A DNA stretch of 64,000 bases from Flavobacteriales bacterium (GTDB taxonomy: Bacteria; Bacteroidota; Bacteroidia; Flavobacteriales_D; Crocinitomicaceae). The notes beneath the pieces were generated by a model. That model was given only the letters and a program-made list of their open reading frames with translations. It was not told the origin of the DNA and made no database searches. Position numbers and translations under genes: made by a program. Numbering within the stretch: the stretch's first letter is position 1; every line of letters begins with the position of its first letter. The stretch lies in contig CANFJL010000004.1 of NCBI GenBank assembly GCA_947447525.1, positions 62,001 to 126,000 of the forward strand, written 5' to 3'. Below are positions 18,501 through 26,455 of this stretch, piece after piece.

Positions 18501-18639
18501 CAATAACTTATTTACACTTACAAGATATCAAGGATTTGATCCAGACATAGGTTCTTCAGGTGTTTTGTCTGCAGGAGTTGATTATGGTTTTTACCCCCAA
18601 GCAAAAACATTCATGGGTGGAGTTCAATTAAAATTTTAA
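15538..18639 (+). CDS. SusC/RagA-family TonB-dependent outer membrane transporter
   Basis: 1033 residues. A signal peptide (to about residue 22, ...FVYAQ) is followed by a carboxypeptidase-regulatory-like beta-sandwich (about 24-105, [23 protein letters not shown]), the TonB-box-like VVVVGYG, the plug domain ([66 protein letters not shown]) and a 22-strand barrel that ends in F. This pairs with the SusD lipoprotein 3 nt downstream to import oligosaccharides across the outer membrane. ATG 15538 is used; ATG 15544 is equally possible. An operator-like repeat lies just upstream. Confidence 0.96.
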   Translation: [1033 protein letters not shown]

Positions 18640-18642
18640 GAT

Positions 18643-20103
18643 ATGCGTAGTTTAAAATATTTTCTGGTTAGTATACTGATTGTTCTTTCCTCCTCAAGTT
18701 GTGAGAAGTTTTTAAGTGTTGATCCCCAATACACTCAAGATGTTGAAAATTTCTTTGAAACAAAAGAGGATTATGAAAGAGCACTTGTTGGAGCATATGA
18801 CCTTTTACAAGGGTCATTTTTAACCTTATGGATAGGTGAAATCGCTTCTGATAATTCTATAGCGGGTGGTGAAAGTGTTAACGACTCGCAAGGATTGCAT
18901 CAAATTGATATGATGAATCATGGTGGGATTAATTCAGAATTGAGAAATGTACTTAGATATAATTATGCCGGAATTACCCGAGTAAATTATATTATGGAGA
19001 ATCAAGATAAAATTGATTTCGTGGGTAAGGATCATATTTTAGCGGAAGCTCGTTTTTTAAGGGCCTATTATTATTTTGAATTGGTTAAATTCTTCGGTGA
19101 CATCCCTTTAATTATCGATAAAAGAATTGGAATCGAGGAGGCTGTAAAGTTAGAGCGAACTCCCAAAGCAGAAGTTTATGCTCAAATCGAAGCAGACCTT
19201 CAATATGCTATTTCTATTTTAAATCCAGTTGCGAGTCAAAAAGGTCGTGCAACAAAAGGAGCTGCAATGGCTTTCTTGGGTAAAGCGTATTTATACCAAA
19301 ATAAATTCACAGAAGCAGCAGCTACCTTCGATGAACTTATCGCAACAGGAACTTATAGCTTAATTCCTAATTATGCTGATTTGTTCTCCGTAGCAAACGA
19401 AAATAATAGCGAAACTGTTTTTGATGTTCAGTATTCTGGATTAGAAGGCGCTAGTTATGGTTGTTATATTTGTGCTGAAGGAAATATTGCTGCAGGATTT
19501 GGAGGTATAAGACAATATAATGGTCCTGTATATAGTGATGGAAATAGTTATAATCTACCAACACAAGATCTTTATGCTGCCTTCTCTTCAATTGATCAAA
19601 GAAGACAAACTACGATCTTAAATATTGATGCATTCATCGCTGCGCAACCCGCTCCAAATGATATACATTATGCAATAGGCGCAGGTGGTCACACAGGTTA
19701 TTATAGTAACAAATACATAAAGCGCTTAGATGAAATGGGATTGCCTGACAATGACCTTACAAGTCCTGTAAATTATCGCGTTATTCGTTATGCAGATGTA
19801 TTGTTAATGGCTGCTGAAGCACATTACCAAATTGGAAACACCTCTACAGCGCAATCATTGGTGAATCAAATTCGTGTCCGTGCAGGTGTTCCTGGAGTAT
19901 CTGTTAACTCACTTGATGTAATTTACAGAGAAAGAAGATATGAATTGTCAATGGAAGGACTTCGTTTCTTTGATTTGGTTAGAACAGGTCAAGCTGCTAA
20001 TTTTATTGATGGATTTGTTGTTGGAAAACATGAGTTATTTCCAATCCCTCAAGTTGAAATTGATTTGGCTGGTGGAAAATGGAATCAAAATCCTGGTTAT
20101 TAA
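18643..20103 (+). CDS. SusD/RagB-family surface glycan-binding lipoprotein
   Basis: 486 residues. The lipoprotein signal ends at SSSC (Cys 20), followed by EKFLSVDPQ, the usual SusD opening. TPR-like helices are visible (AEARFLRAYYYFELVKFFGDIPL near residue 130; AAMAFLGKAYLYQNKF near 210), and the C-terminal block YADVLLMAAEAHYQIGN, then YRERRYELSMEGLRFFDLVR and the final NQNPGY are family hallmarks. It forms the lid over the SusC barrel and chooses the oligosaccharide. It is co-transcribed with the SusC gene. Confidence 0.96.
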   Translation: MRSLKYFLVSILIVLSSSSCEKFLSVDPQYTQDVENFFETKEDYERALVGAYDLLQGSFLTLWIGEIASDNSIAGGESVNDSQGLHQIDMMNHGGINSELRNVLRYNYAGITRVNYIMENQDKIDFVGKDHILAEARFLRAYYYFELVKFFGDIPLIIDKRIGIEEAVKLERTPKAEVYAQIEADLQYAISILNPVASQKGRATKGAAMAFLGKAYLYQNKFTEAAATFDELIATGTYSLIPNYADLFSVANENNSETVFDVQYSGLEGASYGCYICAEGNIAAGFGGIRQYNGPVYSDGNSYNLPTQDLYAAFSSIDQRRQTTILNIDAFIAAQPAPNDIHYAIGAGGHTGYYSNKYIKRLDEMGLPDNDLTSPVNYRVIRYADVLLMAAEAHYQIGNTSTAQSLVNQIRVRAGVPGVSVNSLDVIYRERRYELSMEGLRFFDLVRTGQAANFIDGFVVGKHELFPIPQVEIDLAGGKWNQNPGY

Positions 20104-20115
20104 AATTTAAAAAAT

Positions 20116-20967
20116 ATGAAGATGAAACTATTTTTAATCGCGAGTATAGCTTTACTCCTATTCGCATGTAAAAAGCCTAACCCACAATTAGGAACTCCTC
20201 CTACTGCGGCTGATGCAGCATTTTCTGCAACACCTTCTGTTGCAAATGTGAATGTAATAGAATTGACTGCCTCAAATCCAAATGTACTTTGTCTTTGGGA
20301 TTTAGGCAATGGAATGAAGGCTCAAGGAACGCATACTATTGCTACCTATCCATATGCAGGGACTTATACCATTAAACTTACAGTATTTAATAATGGTGGA
20401 AGTAGAAGTACTACTCAAGATGTTGTCATCGCACAAGATGATTATTCACTTCTTAATAATCCGATATACACTATGCTAACAGGTGGAGCAAGTGGTCTTG
20501 GATACAAGACCTGGGTTATAGATTCGATGAATGCTGGACATATGGGAGTAGGGCCTGATCCTGTAAGTGCTTCTGGAAACATTCCAGAATGGTGGTCTGC
20601 TGGACCTAATGATAAAGCAGGTGCAGGCTTATATGATGATCGTTATGTTTTCCATTTAGGAGCATTTAAATTTGATATGCTGAATCATGGTGATGTTTAT
20701 GTTCACAATGGCTTGGCTGCTTTGTTTCCTGGTTCTTTTCAAAATTTAGGCGATTATACGGCTCCTTATACCAACCAAATGAACGAATCTTGGAATTTAG
20801 TGGAGGATTTAGATACCACAATTACGATATCAAATAATGCCTTTATTGGTTTTTATACTGGTGTTAAGACGTATAGAATTTTAAGTATTACAGATACTTC
20901 CTTGTTCCTTCAATACAGTCATTATAATGGCGGTTTAAAATGGTACTTGCGTCTAGTTCCCGAATAA
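20116..20967 (+). CDS. PKD-domain surface lipoprotein of the PUL (SusE/F position)
   Basis: 283 residues. The lipoprotein signal ends at LLFAC (Cys 18). A PKD domain spans about 35-110 (LWDLGNGMKAQGTHTIATYPYAGTYTIKLTVFN-like pattern). The rest (about 110-283) is an aromatic-rich beta domain with GYKTWVIDSMNAGHMGVGPDP, PEWWSAGPNDKAGAGLYDD and YDDRYVF. From memory, proteins of this build occur behind SusCD in laminarin-type PULs, where they bind glucan at the cell surface. No catalytic signature was seen. It is 12 nt after susD and in the same operon. Confidence 0.8.
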   Translation: MKMKLFLIASIALLLFACKKPNPQLGTPPTAADAAFSATPSVANVNVIELTASNPNVLCLWDLGNGMKAQGTHTIATYPYAGTYTIKLTVFNNGGSRSTTQDVVIAQDDYSLLNNPIYTMLTGGASGLGYKTWVIDSMNAGHMGVGPDPVSASGNIPEWWSAGPNDKAGAGLYDDRYVFHLGAFKFDMLNHGDVYVHNGLAALFPGSFQNLGDYTAPYTNQMNESWNLVEDLDTTITISNNAFIGFYTGVKTYRILSITDTSLFLQYSHYNGGLKWYLRLVPE

Positions 20968-20995
20968 ATTTATTGTTATCTAATTATATAAAATT

Positions 20996-22084
20996 ATGCG
21001 TTCACTTCCCTTTTTATTCCTATTTGCTTTTGGCTTGACTTCTTGCAAAAAACCAGATCCAATTAAAGTTGTTTTGCCTACTGACTTAACAACCAATATT
21101 ACAGTTAATAACAGTTCTGTTCAAGTTGTTGCAAATGCAATAAATGCCAACTTTTACACCATCACTTTTTATGAGAATAATGACTCCACAGTGGTAGAAT
21201 CTACTACTGGTGAAGCAACACATGTATTTGCAGCATCAGGGACCTACACTATTAAAAGTAGAGCTCATGCTACTTATGCAGATTTTATTGAAAAAACAGA
21301 GCAAATTGTACTAACAGTTTTTACAGCCGGAAGCGGTGCGCCTACTACTGGATATACCAGCCCCCTTTCTTATGCTAATTATTCACTTGTTTGGAGTGAT
21401 GAATTTAATGGAAACACCTTATCTTCAGATTGGACTTATGATATTGGGACCGGATCCGGAGGTTGGGGAAATAATGAATTACAATATTATACCAACCAAA
21501 ATGTGAAGGTTGATTCAGGTTTGTTAGAAATAACAGCAAAGTTGGAAGCAATGGGGGGATCCCAATATACCTCATCAAGAATCAAAACGCAAGGATTGAA
21601 GTCTTGGAAGTATGGTAGAATTGATATTCGTGCAGCACTCCCGTACAGTAAAGGTCTTTGGCCAGCGCTTTGGATGCTTGGTGATAATATTACAACTGTA
21701 GGATGGCCCTCATGTGGTGAAATTGATATCATGGAGTTGATTGGTGGTGATGGATATAATGATAGAACAACTTATGGAACCATCCATTGGCAAGACAACG
21801 GTACGCATGCACAATACGGTGGTACAAAAACATTGGCAAGTGGAAAGTTTGCTGATGAATTTCATGTTTTTTCAATTATTTGGGATCAAGCGGGTATCCA
21901 CTGGCTTTTAGATAATGTGGAGTTTAAATCTGTGAGTACTTCACCAGCAGAACTGAGCGAATTTCAAGAAAAATTCTTTTTAATTTTTAATGTTGCCGTT
22001 GGAGGTAATTTCCCAGGAAATCCAGACGCCACCTCGGTTTTCCCTCAAACTATGTATGTTGATTATGTAAGAGTTTTTCAATAA
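20996..22084 (+). CDS. GH16 endo-beta-1,3-glucanase (laminarinase-like) lipoprotein
   Basis: 362 residues. Lipoprotein signal to Cys 17 (LTSC), an N-terminal PKD/Ig-like domain (about 28-110), then a GH16 domain: LVWSDEFNGNTLSSDWTYDIG (split about 131-151), NELQYYTNQNV, TSSRIKTQGLKSWKYGRIDIRAALP, GLWPALWMLG, and the catalytic GEIDIMELIG, with E242 as nucleophile, D244 as helper and E247 as acid/base. The extra Met in ExDxxE is typical of laminarinases and related endo-beta-glucanases, not of lichenases. It probably cuts beta-1,3-glucan at the cell surface so that SusCD can import it. Confidence 0.93.
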   Translation: MRSLPFLFLFAFGLTSCKKPDPIKVVLPTDLTTNITVNNSSVQVVANAINANFYTITFYENNDSTVVESTTGEATHVFAASGTYTIKSRAHATYADFIEKTEQIVLTVFTAGSGAPTTGYTSPLSYANYSLVWSDEFNGNTLSSDWTYDIGTGSGGWGNNELQYYTNQNVKVDSGLLEITAKLEAMGGSQYTSSRIKTQGLKSWKYGRIDIRAALPYSKGLWPALWMLGDNITTVGWPSCGEIDIMELIGGDGYNDRTTYGTIHWQDNGTHAQYGGTKTLASGKFADEFHVFSIIWDQAGIHWLLDNVEFKSVSTSPAELSEFQEKFFLIFNVAVGGNFPGNPDATSVFPQTMYVDYVRVFQ

Positions 22085-22127
22085 ATTTTTACCAAATCAT
22101 AATTTTCTTATTACTTATTAATTTCCT

Positions 22128-24425
22128 ATGAAAAATTGGATCGTTTACTTATTTGGAATTTCATTCCTTATTTTCTCTTGTAAAAGTATATTGCATGTCA
22201 CTGAAGTCCCTAATACTCCTGAAGAGCAAGAAATTAATAAGTTGATCTCTAACATGACTTTGGAAGAGAAGGTTGGTCAAACGTGTCAGATTACTTTAGA
22301 TGTATTACTGCAGACTAATGCTGATGGATCCGCTAAAACATTTGCAGAAATAGATTCGGTAAAATTAAACGAGGCCATTCAAAAATATAAAGTGGGTTCC
22401 GTTTTGAATGTTGGAAGTCATACTTTAACGCGTAAGGAATGGACAGGAATTCATACTGCAATTCATCAAGATTTTCTTAAGGGTGGTTCAGCAATTCCAA
22501 TTATTTATGGGGTTGACGCCATTCATGGAATGAATTATACTGTTGGTGCAACTTTATTCCCTCAAGAAATTGGACTCGCAGCAACATGGAATCCAAACTT
22601 AGCGGAACAATTTGCTACAATTTCAGCCTATGAAACAAGAGCTTCTGGGATCCCTTGGAATTTTTCGCCTGTTTTAGATTTAGCCAGACAACCTTTGTGG
22701 TCTCGAAATTTTGAAACGCTTGGAGAGGATCCGTATTTGGCTTCTCAAATGGGAGCGGCAATCATTAAGGGGTATCAAGGCACCACGCTTGATCAATTTC
22801 ATGTAGCTGCTTGCTTAAAACATTTCGTTGGATATAGTGCCGCACAAAGTGGAAGAGATCGCACGCCAGCTTGGATTCCAGAAAAATATATGAAGGAACT
22901 TTATTTGCCGGCTTTCAAAAAAGCAGTAGATGCAGGGGCTTTAACAGTTATGGTAAATAGTGGGGTTGTAAATGGTATCCCTGGTCATTTAAATTATGAC
23001 TTACTAACGAAAACGCTTAAAAATGAATGGGGATTTCAAGGATTTGCCGTTTCTGATTGGGAGGATTTTATTTTTCTACATACTGTTCATCATACAGCTC
23101 CCAACTTAAAAACTGCCTATATAAATGCTTTCAATGCTGGAGTAGACATGAGTATGGTTCCCTATAGTCCTCAATATAAAGAATATTGTGAGATCATGCT
23201 GGAAGGAGTAAAATCAGCTGCCATTCCTATGAGTCGCTTGGATGATGCTGTTAGAAGAATTTTAAGAGTAAAAACCAAGTTAGGACTTTTTAATAAAGCA
23301 TTAGTGAATTTTGATGCTTATCCAAATTTTGCTTCAACTGAATTTAAAAATAAGGCTAAAGAAACCGCTTTGGAATCGATTACCTTACTAAAAAATGCAA
23401 ATGATGTGCTGCCACTTACTGCTGGACAAAAAGTATTAATCGCAGGTCCTTGTTCTGACAATATGATTTATTTGAACGGTGCATGGACCCATACTTGGCA
23501 AGGTGTCGATACGCAATACAATACGGAAGGATGTAAAACAATTCTTCAAGCGTTTCAATCCAAATTAGGAAAAGACAATTGTTTGTACTCAAAAGGGGCA
23601 GAACTCTATTATGAGAAGGAATTTGAAGCAACAAGATTCTCAGCATTAGAAGACTATAAAGCTAAACTTGATTTAGTGGATGTAGTCGTTTTGTGCCTTG
23701 GAGAACTTCCTTCTACAGAAAAACCTGGAGATATCCACAGTTTGAATTTAGATGCTGAACAAAGAGCATTGGCTCAGTTGGCTTATGCGAAAAATAAAAA
23801 GGTAATTATTGTCCTTTGTGAAGGAAGGCCTCGTATCATTCATGATATAGTTGAGGGTGCTGCTGCTATTATTCAAGCCTATTTACCCGGTGATTACGGT
23901 GCAGATGCACTCGTTGATTTGATGTTTGGCACGGCAAATTTTAGTGGCCGACTTCCGTACACCTATCCAAAATATGATGGGGTAATTGAATTTTATGACC
24001 ACCCTTACAGTGTCGACAGGGCAAAATCCGGAAATTTTGAAGCGTATTTCCCAGAATGGGACTTTGGTTTCGGCTTATCTTATAGTAAAATAAGCTACGG
24101 TGATATTATTTTAGATAAAAGTGTCATGAACCAAAACGAGTCTATTTCCTTGAGCGTAAAAATTAAAAATGAAAGTAATATAGCAGTCAAAGAAGTGGTT
24201 CAATTATACCTTTCTGATCTGTATGCAAGTATGGTTCCGACAGGAAAAAGCTTGAAGAAATTCCAAAAAATAGAAATACCAGCTAATGGTGAAATGATTT
24301 TTAAATTTTCGCTTACTAAAGACGATTTAAAATTCGTGAATGAAAATGGCGATTTTGTTGCTGAGGAGGGAGATTTTAAGATTACTATTGGAAATAAATC
24401 AGCTTCCTTTAAGTTGGTCAACTGA
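22128..24425 (+). CDS. GH3 beta-glucosidase lipoprotein
   Basis: 765 residues. Lipoprotein signal with Cys 18 (LIFSC). The GH3 N-terminal barrel has MTLEEKVGQ (43-51), IIYGVDAIHG (125-134), LGEDPYLA, KHFVGY (231-236) and the nucleophile Asp 310 in GFAVSDWEDF. The C-terminal alpha/beta domain contributes the likely acid/base Glu in LGELPSTEKPGD, and a fibronectin-III-like domain closes the protein (FGFGLSYSKISY, VKEVVQLYLSD). The layout is like barley ExoI-type exo-beta-glucanases. It would release glucose from imported beta-glucan oligosaccharides in the periplasm or at the surface. It is in the PUL operon. Confidence 0.94.
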   Translation: MKNWIVYLFGISFLIFSCKSILHVTEVPNTPEEQEINKLISNMTLEEKVGQTCQITLDVLLQTNADGSAKTFAEIDSVKLNEAIQKYKVGSVLNVGSHTLTRKEWTGIHTAIHQDFLKGGSAIPIIYGVDAIHGMNYTVGATLFPQEIGLAATWNPNLAEQFATISAYETRASGIPWNFSPVLDLARQPLWSRNFETLGEDPYLASQMGAAIIKGYQGTTLDQFHVAACLKHFVGYSAAQSGRDRTPAWIPEKYMKELYLPAFKKAVDAGALTVMVNSGVVNGIPGHLNYDLLTKTLKNEWGFQGFAVSDWEDFIFLHTVHHTAPNLKTAYINAFNAGVDMSMVPYSPQYKEYCEIMLEGVKSAAIPMSRLDDAVRRILRVKTKLGLFNKALVNFDAYPNFASTEFKNKAKETALESITLLKNANDVLPLTAGQKVLIAGPCSDNMIYLNGAWTHTWQGVDTQYNTEGCKTILQAFQSKLGKDNCLYSKGAELYYEKEFEATRFSALEDYKAKLDLVDVVVLCLGELPSTEKPGDIHSLNLDAEQRALAQLAYAKNKKVIIVLCEGRPRIIHDIVEGAAAIIQAYLPGDYGADALVDLMFGTANFSGRLPYTYPKYDGVIEFYDHPYSVDRAKSGNFEAYFPEWDFGFGLSYSKISYGDIILDKSVMNQNESISLSVKIKNESNIAVKEVVQLYLSDLYASMVPTGKSLKKFQKIEIPANGEMIFKFSLTKDDLKFVNENGDFVAEEGDFKITIGNKSASFKLVN

Positions 24426-24495
24426 TCCTTTTTAGTCAATTTTAATTTGAAATTCAACAACTTATCATTAAAAAAAAGTAAAAAATAAATACGAT

Positions 24496-24527
24496 TTTGT
24501 TGCTTATTGTATTTTTTACTATATTAG
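24496..24527 (+). promoter_or_regulatory. Candidate promoter of the T9SS protein gene
   Basis: TTTG (24496-24499), 20 nt, then TATATTAG (24520-24527), one mismatch from TAnnTTTG. It would give a leader of about 50 nt before ATG 24581 and shows that this gene can be transcribed apart from the main PUL operon. Confidence 0.4.
24504..24524 (+). promoter_or_regulatory. Candidate PUL operator 3 (upstream of the T9SS protein gene)
   Basis: Third copy of the 21-bp repeat: left half TTATTGTA, spacer TTTTT, right half TACTATAT (six of eight bases match the ideal TACAATAA). It sits between a TTTG (24496-24499) and overlaps the candidate -7 box at 24520. Confidence 0.5.
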
Positions 24528-24580
24528 CATCAAATTCTATGGAATTTTAATGAATTATATAAACTTTTAAATTATTAATT

Positions 24581-26026
24581 ATGAAAAAAATCTTACTTCT
24601 TTTAGCGTTTCCTATCTTAGGTCTTTCCGCCCAAATTGAAGGTACTTGGAAATTGGCTCCACAAGCGGGAGCTTTATCCGTTGGCCCAGATCTAAGCAAC
24701 CTAACATGGTGGTCCAGTTCAGCGGGCGATGTTGTAACTAGAGCTTGTTTGTTCGATGACTCGATTAAATTTGCACCTGGCGGTATAATGACGCATTATA
24801 TGGACGGAAGCACTTGGTTGGAAGCTTGGCAAGGCGCTTCTCCTGATGGATGTGGTACACCTGTTGCTCCTCACACAGGTGGTGCAGCAACGTATTCTTT
24901 TGATGCCGCGATGGGTACACTAACCGTTAATGGTTTAGGTGCACACATGGGATTGGCAAAAGTAAACAACGCAGGTGAGCTTACTAGCCCTGCTGCAGCC
25001 GTTTCTACTATTACTTACAATGTTCTTTTCTCCAACGGAGGAAACACCATGACTGTTCAAATTAATTTCGGTCCAGGATGGTGGCAGTTTGTTTATCAAA
25101 AGACAGTAGTTATTAACCCTCCAACACCAAATATTACATTTAAAGTAGATATGAGCCAGTACACTGGACCTGCATTTACAACAGTAAATTTGAATGGTAC
25201 ATTTAACGGTTGGTGTGGTGCTTGTAACCCAATGACGGATGCAAATATGGATGGAATTTGGGATGTTACGCTTCCAATTGGTCCTGGTGCAATCGAATAT
25301 AAATTCACCCTTGATGGATGGAATGGTCAGGAACAATTTATTGGTGGTGAGTCTTGTACTGTTACCAATGGTGGATTCACCAATCGTTCTTATACTGTAA
25401 CAGGTGATGCTGATTTAGGAACAGTTTGTTTCAATTCTTGTAGCGCTTGTGCTAGTGATGTTTCTTTCCAAGTTGATATGACTAATTATGCTGGACCAGC
25501 TTTTGCAGGTGTCTTTATGAATGGTACTTTTAACGGATGGAATGGTACATCAAACCCAATGACTGATGCAAACTTGGATGGAATTTGGGATATTACCCTT
25601 CCATTACCAAACGGAGCTATGGAGTATAAGTTTACTTTAGATGGATGGAATGCTTCTGAGCAATTTGTAGGTGGTGAAACATGTACGATTACAACAGGAG
25701 GATTTACAAATCGTGCTTACACAGTAACTGGTGCAGCTAATGTTGCAGTAGTATGTTATGAAAGTTGTGCTGCATGTCCTGCAGGAATTAATGAATTATC
25801 TTCTTCAGCTGTTGCGGTTTATCCAAATCCAGCTTCAGGAGTTATGACAGTTGTTTCTAATGCTTCAACTACATTATCTAACATTACAAATATTATGGGT
25901 GAAACTGTAATTGCATTAAAAGGCAATGAAAGTAACATCAATATAGAGAGCCTAAACGCTGGTATTTACTTCTTAAACTTCCAAGTGAACGGAGAGAATC
26001 AAACGATCAGAATCATTAGGGATTAA
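24581..26026 (+). CDS. T9SS-secreted, putative glucan-binding protein with tandem repeats
   Basis: 481 residues without a recognisable catalytic domain. Signal peptide to about residue 17 (GLSAQ); an N-terminal domain (about 18-175) with EGTWKLAPQAGALSVGP, TRACLFDDSIKFAPGG and STWLEAWQG, a build I recall from secreted beta-glucanase-associated proteins of Bacteroidota; two tandem 107-residue repeats (184-290 and 293-399) resembling CBM20/48-like E-set domains (LNGTFNGW, DGIWDVTLP, IEYKFTLDGW); and a T9SS type A sorting domain (about 408-481, VAVYPNPASGVMTV, LNAGIYFLNF). It probably binds glucan outside the cell. It has its own operator-like site and a terminator behind it. Confidence 0.82.
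   Translation: MKKILLLLAFPILGLSAQIEGTWKLAPQAGALSVGPDLSNLTWWSSSAGDVVTRACLFDDSIKFAPGGIMTHYMDGSTWLEAWQGASPDGCGTPVAPHTGGAATYSFDAAMGTLTVNGLGAHMGLAKVNNAGELTSPAAAVSTITYNVLFSNGGNTMTVQINFGPGWWQFVYQKTVVINPPTPNITFKVDMSQYTGPAFTTVNLNGTFNGWCGACNPMTDANMDGIWDVTLPIGPGAIEYKFTLDGWNGQEQFIGGESCTVTNGGFTNRSYTVTGDADLGTVCFNSCSACASDVSFQVDMTNYAGPAFAGVFMNGTFNGWNGTSNPMTDANLDGIWDITLPLPNGAMEYKFTLDGWNASEQFVGGETCTITTGGFTNRAYTVTGAANVAVVCYESCAACPAGINELSSSAVAVYPNPASGVMTVVSNASTTLSNITNIMGETVIALKGNESNINIESLNAGIYFLNFQVNGENQTIRIIRD
25130..25450 (+). repeat. Tandem protein repeat, copy 1
   Basis: Codes for residues 184-290 of the T9SS protein. Aligns without gaps to copy 2 over key blocks: FKVDM, GPAF, NGTFNGW, NPMTDAN, DGIWD, EYKFTLDGWN, EQF, GGFTNR and YTV. 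The repeat period is 109 codons. Confidence 0.9.
25457..25777 (+). repeat. Tandem protein repeat, copy 2
   Basis: Codes for residues 293-399 of the T9SS protein. The DNA has diverged from copy 1 at many third positions although the protein is well conserved, so the duplication is old and under selection. Confidence 0.9.
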
Positions 26027-26043
26027 GGTTATCAATACTTAGT

Positions 26044-26078
26044 AAAAGAGGCTGAAGAAATTCAGCCTCTTTTTTTTT
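26044..26078 (+). terminator. Rho-independent terminator at the end of the PUL
   Basis: AAAAGAGGCTGAA (26044-26056) pairs perfectly with TTCAGCCTCTTTT (26061-26073) over a GAAA loop, followed by a T tract to 26078. Confidence 0.9.
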
Positions 26079-26146
26079 GGTATAAATTCCCACTTAGTGA
26101 AGTGGGTAATGATTAATATTTTATCTTGCAATCTATTTAAAATTTT

Positions 26147-26422
26147 ATGACCACTCCACCATTGCAACCCAATAATGTTCTTCACGGGATTACCCTTGAA
26201 AGAATGCTTTTGGAATTACACGAAAAATTTGGTTGGGAAAAACTGGCTTATTTTGTGCCAATAAATTGTTTCAGCCATGAACCCAGTATCAAGTCAAGTC
26301 TAAAGTTCTTACGCAGAATGCCATGGGCGAGAGCCAAAGTGGAACAATTGTACCTGGATCGAATCATCAGTGAACAATTGTACGACCTAAAAAATAAACA
26401 AGACAGTACCCATCCCAATTGA
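26147..26422 (+). CDS. VF530-family (DUF2132) small DNA-binding protein
   Basis: 91 residues. [25 protein letters not shown], then [30 protein letters not shown], match the VF530 family almost block by block; this family is known from a solved Vibrio fischeri structure and described as a double-stranded DNA-binding fold. Its cellular role is not established. It is monocistronic or co-transcribed with the next gene, which has its own -7 box. Confidence 0.88.
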   Translation: MTTPPLQPNNVLHGITLERMLLELHEKFGWEKLAYFVPINCFSHEPSIKSSLKFLRRMPWARAKVEQLYLDRIISEQLYDLKNKQDSTHPN

Positions 26423-26443
26423 TTTTTACCGCTGTTTCTTTTG

Positions 26444-26451
26444 TATTTTTG
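26444..26451 (+). promoter_or_regulatory. -7 box abutting the gene at 26456
   Basis: TATTTTTG ends 4 nt before ATG 26456, so the transcript would start at or next to the A of the start codon (leaderless). It overlaps an in-frame TTG at 26441, which is therefore rejected as start. Confidence 0.6.
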
Positions 26452-26455
26452 TACC

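Noticed and set aside
24935..25336. 133-residue minus-strand frame inside the PUL T9SS gene
   Set aside because: Antisense to the conserved N-terminal domain and first repeat; composition is that of a shadow frame.
26342..26383. 12-mer GAACAATTGTAC twice, 30 bp apart, containing the palindrome ACAATTGT
   Set aside because: It lies in the VF530 coding sequence and encodes the residues EQLY twice; no promoter is near, so an operator is unlikely.
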